Shown piece after piece: positions 55,540 through 63,695 of a stretch of 64,000 bases of DNA. Position 1 is the stretch's first letter. Each line of letters begins with the position of its first letter. The stretch comes from DATFVA01 sp963721075 (lineage in GTDB: Bacteria > Bacteroidota > Ignavibacteria > Ignavibacteriales > Ignavibacteriaceae), in contig CAVRHV010000005.1 in assembly GCA_963721075.1 (NCBI GenBank), positions 186,001 through 250,000 of the forward strand. Direction: 5' to 3'. The notes beneath the pieces were generated by a model. The model did not search any database. It was given only the letters and a program-made list of their open reading frames with translations, and had not been told where the DNA came from. The translations under genes and the position numbers were made by a program.

Positions 55540-55940
55540 TTTTTACAAAACGGAGCGTAATATAGCTGTTTCTCAGCATAAAAGCGCTGGTAAAAGAAAT
55601 CAAAAAGCATTCCCGGGAACAAATCCGCAATCCTGAATGCCGGTTAAATTGACATACGGAAAAAGCTTCCAGCAGGTAATTATTTCTACTTAAAGGGGAT
55701 TGTTTTTGCTAAACTGTTCAGATAATATAATAAAAAAAGAAAGTGATAAAAGGTAATTTACTCCCAAATGCCCTTTTATGATAAAAATCTTAACATTTGA
55801 TCAGGTGACAATCGGTAACTCTGCATGGATTCTCGTTGCAGATTGACAGGTTGGCAGACTTCTGGCAGTAGACCGGCACCGGATAAGAATCCGGTGCTCA
55901 AATCTAAGGGAATTTCAATTCTGAAGGGACTGCTGCCGGT
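55540..55940. other. Intergenic region with one hairpin
   Basis: About 400 bases between ppk1 and the deoxyhypusine-synthase-like gene, with no supported coding frame. A perfect 9-bp stem GCACCGGAT (55876-55884)/ATCCGGTGC (55889-55897) lies near the end of the latter gene and may form part of its 3' region; there is no T-run. Otherwise nothing recognised. Confidence 0.5.
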
Positions 55941-56985
55941 TCAGGCGTTAACTCTGTCTTCCTGGAAAATTTTGGTGAATTCCCTGGGTTTTCTTTCTTT
56001 CCAGCTTCCTTTATGGTATGCATATCCGGCTACAAGAGGCATTGCGATGGTAGCTTCGGAATATACCATCTGTTCGGAAGAGGTTGAAACCTTACCCCAG
56101 GAACTTGCTTCCTTAAGAGTGGAGCTTGAAAGAGCTCCGTCCCTTACATCAGCTACTGTAATCTGCACAGCATATTTATGCATCGGGGCATCTTCTTTCA
56201 GGATATCGGCCGCTACAACTATATCCTGGGTGAAGTTCTTAGGAACGCCGCCGCCGATCATAAATATACCGGTCTCTTTTGAAGCCAGTTTAATTTTTGT
56301 AAGCTCGAGAAAATCCTTCGCTGAATCTATGGAAACATGCTTACCGGGATTTTCAGTCTGGTGAATAATAAATCCGAATCCTGCCGAACAGTCGGAGAAA
56401 GCCGGAACGAATATCGGAACATTCTTCTGATAGCAGGCCCAGATTACCGAGTCCTCAACTTTAGGTCCCCCCTTATTTTCGAGGTATTTTCCGAATTCCC
56501 AGAGAAGCTCGCGGGATGAATAGGGGCGGGGTTCGAGACCATCGAATATTTTAGCACAGGTTTCATCGCACACTCTCAGTTCATCTTCATCGATATATGT
56601 ATCATAAATTCTGTCGATGTGAAGATCTCTTAACAGGTTGTCATCACTGAAAGGTGTTCCTATATAGTGTTTAAATCCAAGTGCTTCAAAGAAATCCTGG
56701 TCGACCATGATCAGCTCCTGTGGATACAATGGCATCGACCATGTTATTCATTACAAGATCGTAAACAACCTTTTTAAGTCCCGCACTGAAAATGCTGCCG
56801 GCAAGAGTAAGTATAACAGAACAGTCCTTATCCTTCAGCATCGTGTCGTAAATTTTTGCCGCACGGTTCAGATCTCTTGATGAAAACGCCATATGTTCAA
56901 AAGCATCAACGATGGGTACAACATTATGCTTCTTAATATCAATATGTTGAATTACATCTTTCAGAAAGTCTTTTTTGCCTGGCAT
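55941..56985 (-). CDS. Deoxyhypusine synthase-like protein, frameshifted
   Basis: About 348 residues from two frames (shift near 56717: DAIVSTGA then MVDQDFFEALGFKHYIG). The DHS fold is recognisable from VPIVDAFEHMAFSSRDLNRAAKIY, VILTLAGSIFSAGLKKVV, VIWACYQKNVPIFVPAFSDCSAGFG, IFMIGGGVPKNFTQD and STLKEASSWGKVSTSSEQM with the active-site-type Lys. Eukaryal/archaeal DHS transfers an aminobutyl group from spermidine to eIF5A, which bacteria lack; bacterial members include homospermidine synthases and proteins of unknown function. The ATG at 56985 follows GAAGGAGAT. No other polyamine gene lies nearby. Confidence 0.85.
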
Positions 56986-57062
56986 TGTTATCTCCTTCAC
57001 TAGTTATAATTTATATAAAATAATAATAATCGAATGAAAATGAATTGCCGGAATCAAACTAT

Positions 57063-58121
57063 TCAATAATATCCGGCCGATCTTAAAAGAATATCTTCGC
57101 TAATCCGAAGGATTCCCTGTTTCCAGGGTACACGGTGCGAAACACCGCTCTGATCCTTAAACTCATCAAAATGTTCAAGATACCACTTATAGTTACGTAC
57201 AAGGGCATCTTTATTAGAATACTTCGGCTTGTAGCCTAATTTGTTCTCTGCCTTCTCAATAGACACAAAAGAATCCTTGGATGCAGTCTCATAAACCCAT
57301 TTATAAAGAGGTGAAAGATTAAGAGATTCGAGTATTCTTAGTGTCCATATAATAGGTTTTTCCGGCAGACCAACAATCTTTTTATTATAGCCTGCGGCAT
57401 CGAGAACAGCCTGGTAATCCTCTCCCATAGTAGTGAATTCTTTAGCCCCGATGTTAAACGTATCATTTACCTGTTCTTCGGGAAGAGTTGCGCATAAATA
57501 AATAGCGTCGCAGAGATCCTCCACATCAAGAAGCTGATAGCGGTTTTTCCCATTTCCTATCATAGGGAAACCTTTTCCGTCTTTCGCCCAGTCGTATAAT
57601 AGATCGAATACCCCCAGACGCTCGGGACCAATAAATGATTTGGGCCTAATGACAGGAACACACATTCCCTGCTCTCTGTATTTAAGACATTCCTCCTCAG
57701 CTTTTATCTTTGCCTTGCCGTATGGTCCAACGCCGTCAAGCTTATCATCCTCTTTAAGCGGATGATGGTCGGGTATACCGTAGACAGCCGTGGAAGAAAT
57801 ATGTATAAATCTTTTTACTTTCTGAGCAGAGGCTTCCTCAAGGAGATTTCCTGTGCCCTCAATATCAGTTGAATAAATATCTTCCGGCTTATAGAGAGGT
57901 AATGCTGCCGCAGTATGAACAACAACATCCACTCCCTCCATTGCTTTTTTAACATCATTTTTATTTCGTATATCCCCTTTAATTCTTATTATTTTATCGT
58001 TCATATCAGGATAATCGAATTCAACGATATCCAAAGAAACAATCTGTTCTCCCCGTGAGTGTAAATGACGTACTAAATTGATACCTAAAAATCCGGCTCC
58101 GCCGGTGACCAGAAATTTCAT
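57063..58121 (-). CDS. NAD-dependent epimerase/dehydratase (extended SDR)
   Basis: A 352-residue extended SDR. It has the Rossmann motif FLVTGGAGFLGINLVRHL, D-containing SLDIVEFDYPD, VVVHTAAALPLY, the Ser-Tyr-Lys triad in HISSTAVYGIPDHH and GPYGKAKIKAEEE, and DVEDLCDAIYLC. The C-terminal segment (ENKLGYKPKYSNKDALVRNY) resembles sugar-nucleotide epimerases and hydroxysteroid/acyl dehydrogenases. The substrate is unknown; UDP-sugar or lipid-linked sugar is plausible. It is about 80 bases upstream of the deoxyhypusine-synthase-like gene on the same strand. Confidence 0.82.
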   Translation of the reverse strand: MKFLVTGGAGFLGINLVRHLHSRGEQIVSLDIVEFDYPDMNDKIIRIKGDIRNKNDVKKAMEGVDVVVHTAAALPLYKPEDIYSTDIEGTGNLLEEASAQKVKRFIHISSTAVYGIPDHHPLKEDDKLDGVGPYGKAKIKAEEECLKYREQGMCVPVIRPKSFIGPERLGVFDLLYDWAKDGKGFPMIGNGKNRYQLLDVEDLCDAIYLCATLPEEQVNDTFNIGAKEFTTMGEDYQAVLDAAGYNKKIVGLPEKPIIWTLRILESLNLSPLYKWVYETASKDSFVSIEKAENKLGYKPKYSNKDALVRNYKWYLEHFDEFKDQSGVSHRVPWKQGILRISEDILLRSAGYY

Positions 58122-58301
58122 TTTGTATATCCGAATTTTTGAAAATAACTATCAAAGCTAACAAAAATGAAAGAACACTCCAATAGAATATCAGGAGATG
58201 GGGCAGAATGCCCGATATAAACATTTTGCGCAAGGCCGCAGAAGTCTTCATGTGCCGTCAGTATATCTTGAAAAGGAATTGCCATTAACTTATGTTTCAT
58301 T

Positions 58302-59055
58302 ATGGATCTGAAATTGAAAACAGGCAGGCAGGAATACCCGGTATTTGGATTCTCTATGTCGCTGCTGCTTCATGCAATAATTATTACAGCTGCGGCTGTT
58401 ATACTTAACTCGAGCCATAGATGAATCTCAGATAGGCTCAGCATACGTTCAAATAAGAACGATGGAATCCGATTCACACCCGTTTGAACCTGAAGCTGTC
58501 CAGAAAGAAGGAAGATCTGTTGAGAAGGAAGCTTTGAAAAAGGAAACTCCGGTTGAAGAAACCAAAGCTATTCCCGAAAAAGAATCTGCACCAGCATCGA
58601 ACGAAGCGGTATTTTACGACTTTTCAAATACCGCTGCTGATACCACAAATCTCGTTCAGGTTTATAAAGAAAATACTCTTGATGTCTCCCTGAAATACCC
58701 CGCAGGGTGGACGTACCTTGACCAGAATGTGAAGCACACACTAGACGGTGTAACTTTCTGGACAACATCGACGAAATATAACCCTCCCCCATATGTGCAC
58801 ATTGAGGTAAAGGATAAGGATCTTTTTAATCCAAAGCGATTTGAGCACAACTATAAAACAAGGAATTATACTGCTTACTATAATGAGCCCGAAGAACTCT
58901 CAGGACAAATCACTCAAATTATTTATATTAGAACGAACACCGAAAAAGATTTTAGTATTAAACTTATTATGAAAGGTGAAGAGGCTTTCAAGAGTTTCCA
59001 ACCCATCTTCTTCGGCATGGTAAAATCATTTAAATACGGAAATCAATTCTTTTAG
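58302..59055 (+). CDS. TonB-like anchored envelope protein, frameshifted
   Basis: About 251 residues restored across a shift near 58420. The N-terminus MDLKLKTGRQEYPVFGFSMSLLLHAIIITAAAVIL looks like a TonB-type membrane anchor (split here in two). The restored frame continues IDESQIGSAYVQIRTMESD, then an acidic/basic linker (VEKEALKKETPVEETKAIPEKE) and a domain (residues 150-250) with DVSLKYPAGWTYLDQNV and YPPPYVHIEVKDKD-like segments resembling PsbP-like or DUF1795-type folds. There is no TonB C-terminal domain, so it is probably an envelope linker protein. No partner ExbBD genes are visible. Confidence 0.62.
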
Positions 59056-59076
59056 TAAATTATCTAAGGAGGATTC

Positions 59077-59727
59077 ATGAAACTCAGGAACCTATCAGTA
59101 TTATTTTTACTGTTTGCAGTGTTACTGGTGTTGCCTGGCAAAACTTATTCCCAGGATCAGTTTGAAGGTAAAGTAACATTCAATGTTTATGACAACGGTG
59201 AGAGTCATACTATGCAGTACTATGTAAAAGGCAGCAAACTCCGCTTTGATGCCAACGAACAGGGACACGAAGGACAAATAATTATGGATCCCGCTGCCAA
59301 ACAATTTATGATAGTTATGCCCCAGCAAAAAATGTATATGGTTATGCCGATACCTGATATGAAGGATAAAAACATGGAATCGGAGAGCATGGATAATAAG
59401 GCTGATTTTGTGAAAACCGGCGAGACAAAAGATATACTGGGATATACAGCTGAGAAATGGACGTATAAAGACGGTGACGATAAGGGTGAAGCCTGGATGA
59501 CAAAAGAATTAGGAGGTTTTCAGCTATTCAACAATCCTATGCAGGACGAAAAACCCCAATGGCAGAAAGATCTTGAGACAGAAGGTTATTTTCCGCTCCT
59601 GGTATACGAAAACGGTGATAAAGTTTTTGAAGTAACGAATATTGACAAACAGTCACTTGACGAATCGATGTTTGAACCCCCGGCAGGATTCAAGAAAATG
59701 GATATGCCGATGATGCCGCAGAAATAA
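59077..59727 (+). CDS. DUF4412 domain exported protein
   Basis: A 216-residue protein with signal peptide LFLLFAVLLVLPGKTYSQ. The DUF4412 pattern is QFEGKVTFNVYDN, MQYYVKGSKLRFDA, MDPAAKQFMIVMPQQKMYMVMP and YTAEKWTYKDGDDKGEAWMTKEL. It is probably a periplasmic or outer-membrane-associated protein of unknown role. AAGGAGG precedes the ATG by 6 bases. It is the second gene after the TonB-like protein (21-base gap), so the pair may be cotranscribed, ending at the terminator at 59757. Confidence 0.83.
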   Translation: MKLRNLSVLFLLFAVLLVLPGKTYSQDQFEGKVTFNVYDNGESHTMQYYVKGSKLRFDANEQGHEGQIIMDPAAKQFMIVMPQQKMYMVMPIPDMKDKNMESESMDNKADFVKTGETKDILGYTAEKWTYKDGDDKGEAWMTKELGGFQLFNNPMQDEKPQWQKDLETEGYFPLLVYENGDKVFEVTNIDKQSLDESMFEPPAGFKKMDMPMMPQK

Positions 59728-59756
59728 AGATTCAGAATTTTAATGCGGGTGTAATT

Positions 59757-59803
59757 AAATCCCCTCCCGGTATGTTCCGGGCGGGGATTTATTATAATTT
59801 TTT
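59757..59803 (+). terminator. Intrinsic terminator after the DUF4412 gene
   Basis: A strong near-perfect stem AAATCCCC-t-CCCGG (59757-59770) and CCGGG-c-GGGGATTT (59777-59790), loop TATGTT, followed by a T-rich stretch. It ends the 58.3-59.7 kb pair before the ribosomal operon. Confidence 0.88.
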
Positions 59804-59862
59804 ACAAATGTACAATTGTGAACATACTGCATATTTCAGGGTCAAATACCAGGAAAAGGGTA

Positions 59863-59991
59863 CTGACATTTTGTCAGTTTCACTAATTGTTTCACGCTGC
59901 CTCCAAATACGGAACAACTCCGAGATTCCCCCGAGTAAAAACCGAGACTAAAAAGTATGACAGATCTGTCAGTTTCACAAAAAGTTTCACG
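59863..59991 (+). repeat. Twin palindrome/direct-repeat units upstream of rplM
   Basis: Two copies of a unit: a TGACA...TGTCA palindrome, then GTTTCAC, five or so bases, and GTTTCACG. Copy 1 is 59863-59896 (CTGACATTTTGTCAG then TTTCAC); copy 2 is 59958-59991 (TGACAGATCTGTCA then GTTTCAC). The distance from TGTCAG to the end of the second GTTTCACG is 25 bases in both. They sit 140-270 bases before the rplM start, in the promoter/leader region of the ribosomal operon. Function unknown; binding sites or leader RNA elements are possible. Confidence 0.72.
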
Positions 59992-60131
59992 AAATAGGGG
60001 AAAGTCTCCGATCTTCAATTTTCAATTCTTAATTAACATGGTTTACGTCGATAAATCTTGACTTTTTTGGGTATTAAGATTAAATTTCCTCTCTTTATTA
60101 GAAATGATTTCAGGTTTCGGAGGAAAATAAC

Positions 60132-60581
60132 GTGAAACAGGAAAAAATGACGCGTTTTATAAGTACAGAAGACGCTGATAGAAAATGGTACATTGTGGAT
60201 GCTACCGATCAGGTGCTTGGAAGACTGGCCACACGCGTGGCAAGTATAATTCGTGGTAAGAACAAACCCACATTTACTCCTAATGCCGACACCGGCGATT
60301 TTGTTGTTATAATTAACGCAGACAAAGTTAAGGTTACCGGGAAGAGAGAATTCCTTAAAACATATTCTCATCATTCCGGATATCCGGGCGGTTTAAAGAC
60401 AAGGACATTTGAAGAGATGATGGCAAAAAAACCTGAATTTGTTATTGAGAATGCCGTAAAAGGTATGCTCCCAAAGAACAGACTCGGAAGAAAGCTTATT
60501 AAGAAATTGAAAGTTTATGCAGGAGAGTCTCATCCTCACGAGGCTCAAAAACCTGAAACAATTAGTTTAACGGAGAAATAA
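60132..60581 (+). CDS. rplM: 50S ribosomal protein L13
   Basis: A 149-residue L13: WYIVDATDQVLGRLATRVASIIRGKNKPTFTP, then GDFVVIINADKVKVTGKREFLKTYSHHSGYPGG, VKGMLPKNRLGRKL and YAGESHPHEAQKPE. The start is GTG at 60132 after GGAGG. It is the first gene of the translation block, overlapping rpsI by one base (stop/start TAATG), as is usual in bacteria. It binds 23S rRNA early in large-subunit assembly. Confidence 0.97.
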   Translation: MKQEKMTRFISTEDADRKWYIVDATDQVLGRLATRVASIIRGKNKPTFTPNADTGDFVVIINADKVKVTGKREFLKTYSHHSGYPGGLKTRTFEEMMAKKPEFVIENAVKGMLPKNRLGRKLIKKLKVYAGESHPHEAQKPETISLTEK

Positions 60582-60967
60582 TGGCTGATACTATATATAT
60601 AGGAAGAAGAAAAACATCGGTTGCCAGAGTAATTCTGAGAAACGGCAACGGCAAGATAACCGTTAACGGAAAAGAATTTGAACAGGCATTTCCTCAGTTG
60701 CTCAGCAGGGAAGATATTCTCAATCCTTTTAAAGTTACCGAAACCGTTGGAAACTATGATGTGCTGGTAAACGTTCAGGGAGGCGGTACAACCGGCCAGG
60801 CTCAGGCTATCAGACTTGGAATCGCAAGAGCTCTCTCTGAAATAAATCCTGATTTTCGGCCTGCACTGAAGAAGGAAGGATTTTTAACCAGAGATCCCAG
60901 AATGGTTGAACGTAAAAAATACGGCAGACCGAAAGCAAGGAAGAGATTCCAATTCTCCAAGAGATAA
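60581..60967 (+). CDS. rpsI: 30S ribosomal protein S9
   Basis: A 128-residue S9: IYIGRRKTSVARVILRNGNGKITVNG, VQGGGTTGQAQAIRLGIARAL and the C-terminal KKYGRPKARKRFQFSKR, whose basic tail reaches the decoding-centre tRNA. It is translationally coupled to rplM. Confidence 0.98.
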   Translation: MADTIYIGRRKTSVARVILRNGNGKITVNGKEFEQAFPQLLSREDILNPFKVTETVGNYDVLVNVQGGGTTGQAQAIRLGIARALSEINPDFRPALKKEGFLTRDPRMVERKKYGRPKARKRFQFSKR

Positions 60968-60981
60968 TTTTTGGACAGAAA

Positions 60982-61004
60982 TTATGCTTCTTTACGAAGC
61001 ATAA
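60982..61004 (+). promoter_or_regulatory. Hairpin in the rpsB leader
   Basis: A perfect 9-bp stem TTATGCTTC/GAAGCATAA with a 5-base loop in the 167-base gap between rpsI and rpsB. It is not followed by a T-run on the plus strand. It may mark the end of the rplM-rpsI transcript or a regulatory leader of rpsB. A second CCCG-GTAA-CGGG hairpin lies 20 bases before the rpsB start. Confidence 0.5.
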
Positions 61005-61134
61005 ACACTTAGTTAACTAATCAATAATCAAACATACTTTCCGATTTACCTCCTGTGTCCCATTTGCAGGGATGAAGGGTAAAGATGACGAGAGTAGAAG
61101 TTCCCGGTAACGGGATAAAAACAGGAGAAACATT

Positions 61135-61917
61135 ATGCAAAAGCTGGATCTTACACAGCTCATAGAAGCTGGTGCACACTTCGGACATCTTACACGCCGC
61201 TGGAATCCCAAAATGAAGCCTTATATCTTCATGGAGAAGAACGGGATTCATATAATCGATCTGAAAAAAACGCAGAGTATGCTTATATCGGCAGCTGAAA
61301 ATCTTTCTCACCTTGTCGGTGACGGAAAGAAAGTTCTTTTTGTCGGTACAAAGAAGCAGGCAAAAGGAGTAATTGAAGGCGAAGCCAAACGCTGCGATAT
61401 GAACTGGGTGAGTGAAAGATGGCTTGGCGGTATGCTGACCAATTTCGCAACTATCAGAAAAAGTGTAAAGAGATTAAATAATATCGAGAAACAGGAAACC
61501 GACGGAACCTTCGATAAGATCACAAAAAAGGAAAGACTCTTTTTAACCCGTGAGAAGGATAAGCTGAAAAAAGTACTTGAAGGCGTTGAATCGATGAACA
61601 GACTTCCGGGTGCTCTTTTTGTAGTAGATATTAAAAAGGAATCGATTGCTGTAAAAGAGGCTCTTCGCCTCAACATCCCGGTTTTCGCAATAGTTGATAC
61701 CAACTGTGATCCTGATCCGATAAACCACATAATTCCTGCAAATGATGATGCGGTAAATACTATCGAACTCGTTGTAAAATTTATGGCTGATGCTGTTATT
61801 GAAGGTGTTGCGAAAGCTAAAGAACAGAAAGCAGAAGAAGCTGCTGAAAGAGAAAGAGTTAAAAAGGAAAAAGAAAAGGAAGCTTCCGTTGAAAAGGAAG
61901 AATCTGCTTCTGAATAA
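61135..61917 (+). CDS. rpsB: 30S ribosomal protein S2
   Basis: A 260-residue S2: TQLIEAGAHFGHLTRRWNPKMKPYIF, LFVGTKKQAKGVIEGEAKRC, WLGGMLTNFATIRKSVKRL and PGALFVVDIKKESIAVKEALRLNIPVFAIVDTNCDPD. The C-terminal 30 residues are a Lys/Glu-rich extension beyond the conserved fold. It is followed by tsf after 23 bases, the usual rpsB-tsf pair. Confidence 0.98.
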   Translation: MQKLDLTQLIEAGAHFGHLTRRWNPKMKPYIFMEKNGIHIIDLKKTQSMLISAAENLSHLVGDGKKVLFVGTKKQAKGVIEGEAKRCDMNWVSERWLGGMLTNFATIRKSVKRLNNIEKQETDGTFDKITKKERLFLTREKDKLKKVLEGVESMNRLPGALFVVDIKKESIAVKEALRLNIPVFAIVDTNCDPDPINHIIPANDDAVNTIELVVKFMADAVIEGVAKAKEQKAEEAAERERVKKEKEKEASVEKEESASE

Positions 61918-61940
61918 TTTAATTGAAAGGGAATTGAGAA

Positions 61941-62798
61941 ATGACAGTTACTGCTCAACAGGTAAATGAATTAAGGCAAAAAACCGGCTCCGGTATGATG
62001 GACTGCAAAAAGGCCCTGATTGAAGCCGAAGGCGATATGCAGAAGGCCATCGAAATCTTAAGAAAAAAAGGACAGGCTGTAGCTTCTAAGAGAGCTGAGA
62101 AGACTGCAGGTGAAGGACTTGTTTTAACCAGGATAGCTGATGATAAAAAATCAGGAATTATAGTAGAAGTTAACTGCGAAACCGATTTTGTGGCTAACAG
62201 TGAGGATTTTGTAAACTTTGCAAATTTGGTTGCCGATAAAACTGCAGAAACAATGCCTGCTTCCTCTGAAGAACTTATTGAAAAGAATTCTGAAATAAAG
62301 AATACGCTTAATGATGTTATGGGAAAGGTAGGGGAGAAGATAGAAGTCTCCCGTCTTGCAGCCGAAAAAACAGATAAAGGCGCCATAGTTGATTATATCC
62401 ACCCGGGATCTAAGCTTGGTGTTATGGTTGTATTTAATAACGCGGCTGATCATGCTGATGCACTTGCAGGACTGGGTAAAGATATCGCAATGCAGGTTGC
62501 AGCAATGAGACCGGTTTGTGTTTACCGGGAAGAAGTTCCGAAAGATCTGATTGAAAAGGAAATAGAGATATATAAAGAAGTTTCACGCAAAGAAGGAAAG
62601 CCTGAACAGATACTCGATAAGATTGCTCAGGGTAAAATGAATAAGTATTACCAGGAGAACTGTCTTTTTGAACAGGCTTATATTAAGGACAACTCAAAAT
62701 CAGTAGGTGATCTGCTGAAGGAATTCAATTCAAAGAATAATTCCGATGTTAAGATAGATCACTTCCACAGATTTCATCTTGGCGATGAAAACAAATAA
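61941..62798 (+). CDS. tsf: Elongation factor Ts
   Basis: A 285-residue EF-Ts: VNELRQKTGSGMMDCKKALIEAEGDM at the N-terminus (TDVGVM-type EF-Tu contact region), VEVNCETDFVANSEDFV, and the C-terminal IDHFHRFHLGDE. It exchanges GDP for GTP on EF-Tu. It is followed by a strong terminator. Confidence 0.97.
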   Translation: MTVTAQQVNELRQKTGSGMMDCKKALIEAEGDMQKAIEILRKKGQAVASKRAEKTAGEGLVLTRIADDKKSGIIVEVNCETDFVANSEDFVNFANLVADKTAETMPASSEELIEKNSEIKNTLNDVMGKVGEKIEVSRLAAEKTDKGAIVDYIHPGSKLGVMVVFNNAADHADALAGLGKDIAMQVAAMRPVCVYREEVPKDLIEKEIEIYKEVSRKEGKPEQILDKIAQGKMNKYYQENCLFEQAYIKDNSKSVGDLLKEFNSKNNSDVKIDHFHRFHLGDENK

Positions 62799-62813
62799 AG
62801 CAGTTTGAAACTG

Positions 62814-62845
62814 AAAAGGTCTTAAATTATTTAAGACCTTTTTTT
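62814..62845 (+). terminator. Intrinsic terminator after tsf
   Basis: A perfect 13-bp stem AAAAGGTCTTAAA (62814-62826)/TTTAAGACCTTTT (62830-62842) with a TTA loop and a T-run. It ends the rpsB-tsf unit. Confidence 0.9.
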
Positions 62846-62900
62846 ATATTTAAACCCATATTAAACAGCAATTCTCCAACATAATCTGAAAGACAAAACT

Positions 62901-63695
62901 GTGGCTAAGAAACTGAAATATAAGAGGATACTGCTGAAACTGAGCGGTGAATCGTTAATGGGTGGTAAAGGGTTCGGTATCGATCATAACGTGCTGGAGT
63001 TTTTTGCCGAAGAAGTTAAGAAAGTGCACGAAAAAGATGTCCAGCTGGGCATCGTCATAGGCGGGGGAAATATCTACCGTGGATTAAGTGCGAGCGATCA
63101 GGGAATAGACAGGGTAACAGGCGACCAAATGGGCATGCTTGCAACTATGATAAATTCACTGGCACTTCAGAATGCCATTGAAAAGATAGGGATTCAGACA
63201 AGATTAATGAGTGCCATTAAGATGGATGAAATTGCCGAACCTTATATCAGGAGGAGGGCAATCAGACATCTTGAGAAGGGAAGGGTAGTAATACTTGGCG
63301 CAGGAACCGGTCATCCGTATTTCTCAACTGATACAGCTGCTTCTCTGCGTGCAGTAGAAATTGAGGCTGATGTGATTGTGAAAGGTACGAGGGTGGACGG
63401 AGTATTCGATGCCGACCCTGAAAAACATCCAAATGCGGTGAAATATGAAAACATTTCTTATCTTGATATATTGAAAAAAAACCTTCGGGTTATGGATTTA
63501 ACTGCCGTCAGTCTTTGCCAGGAGAATGATCTTCCAATGGTTGTATTTAATATGGATGTTCCTGGTAATTTGGTTAAACTTGCCGAAGGCGTGTCGGTAG
63601 GCACTACAATCAATAACAATCAAAAAGCTGCAGAAAAAAATAAAAGAGGATACTATGGAACAAATATTAAAAGATGCAAAATCCAGAATGGATAA
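62901..63695 (+). CDS. pyrH: UMP kinase
   Basis: A 264-residue UMP kinase: RILLKLSGESLMGG, VIGGGNIYRGLSAS, DQMGMLATMINSLALQ, RAIRHLEKGRVVILGAGTGHPYFSTDTAASLRA and VMDLTAVSLCQENDLPMVVFNM. It phosphorylates UMP for pyrimidine nucleotide synthesis. The start is GTG at 62901. The tail past VGTTINNNQKAAEK runs 41 bases into frr; one more A in an A7 run near 63645 would give a stop before the frr ribosome-binding site, so the true end is probably near 63650. Confidence 0.95.
   Translation: MAKKLKYKRILLKLSGESLMGGKGFGIDHNVLEFFAEEVKKVHEKDVQLGIVIGGGNIYRGLSASDQGIDRVTGDQMGMLATMINSLALQNAIEKIGIQTRLMSAIKMDEIAEPYIRRRAIRHLEKGRVVILGAGTGHPYFSTDTAASLRAVEIEADVIVKGTRVDGVFDADPEKHPNAVKYENISYLDILKKNLRVMDLTAVSLCQENDLPMVVFNMDVPGNLVKLAEGVSVGTTINNNQKAAEKNKRGYYGTNIKRCKIQNG

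Noticed and set aside
55865..55900. Possible tRNA near the ppk1/DHS gap because of its strong stem
   Set aside because: Only one hairpin is present; there is no cloverleaf, anticodon or T-loop.
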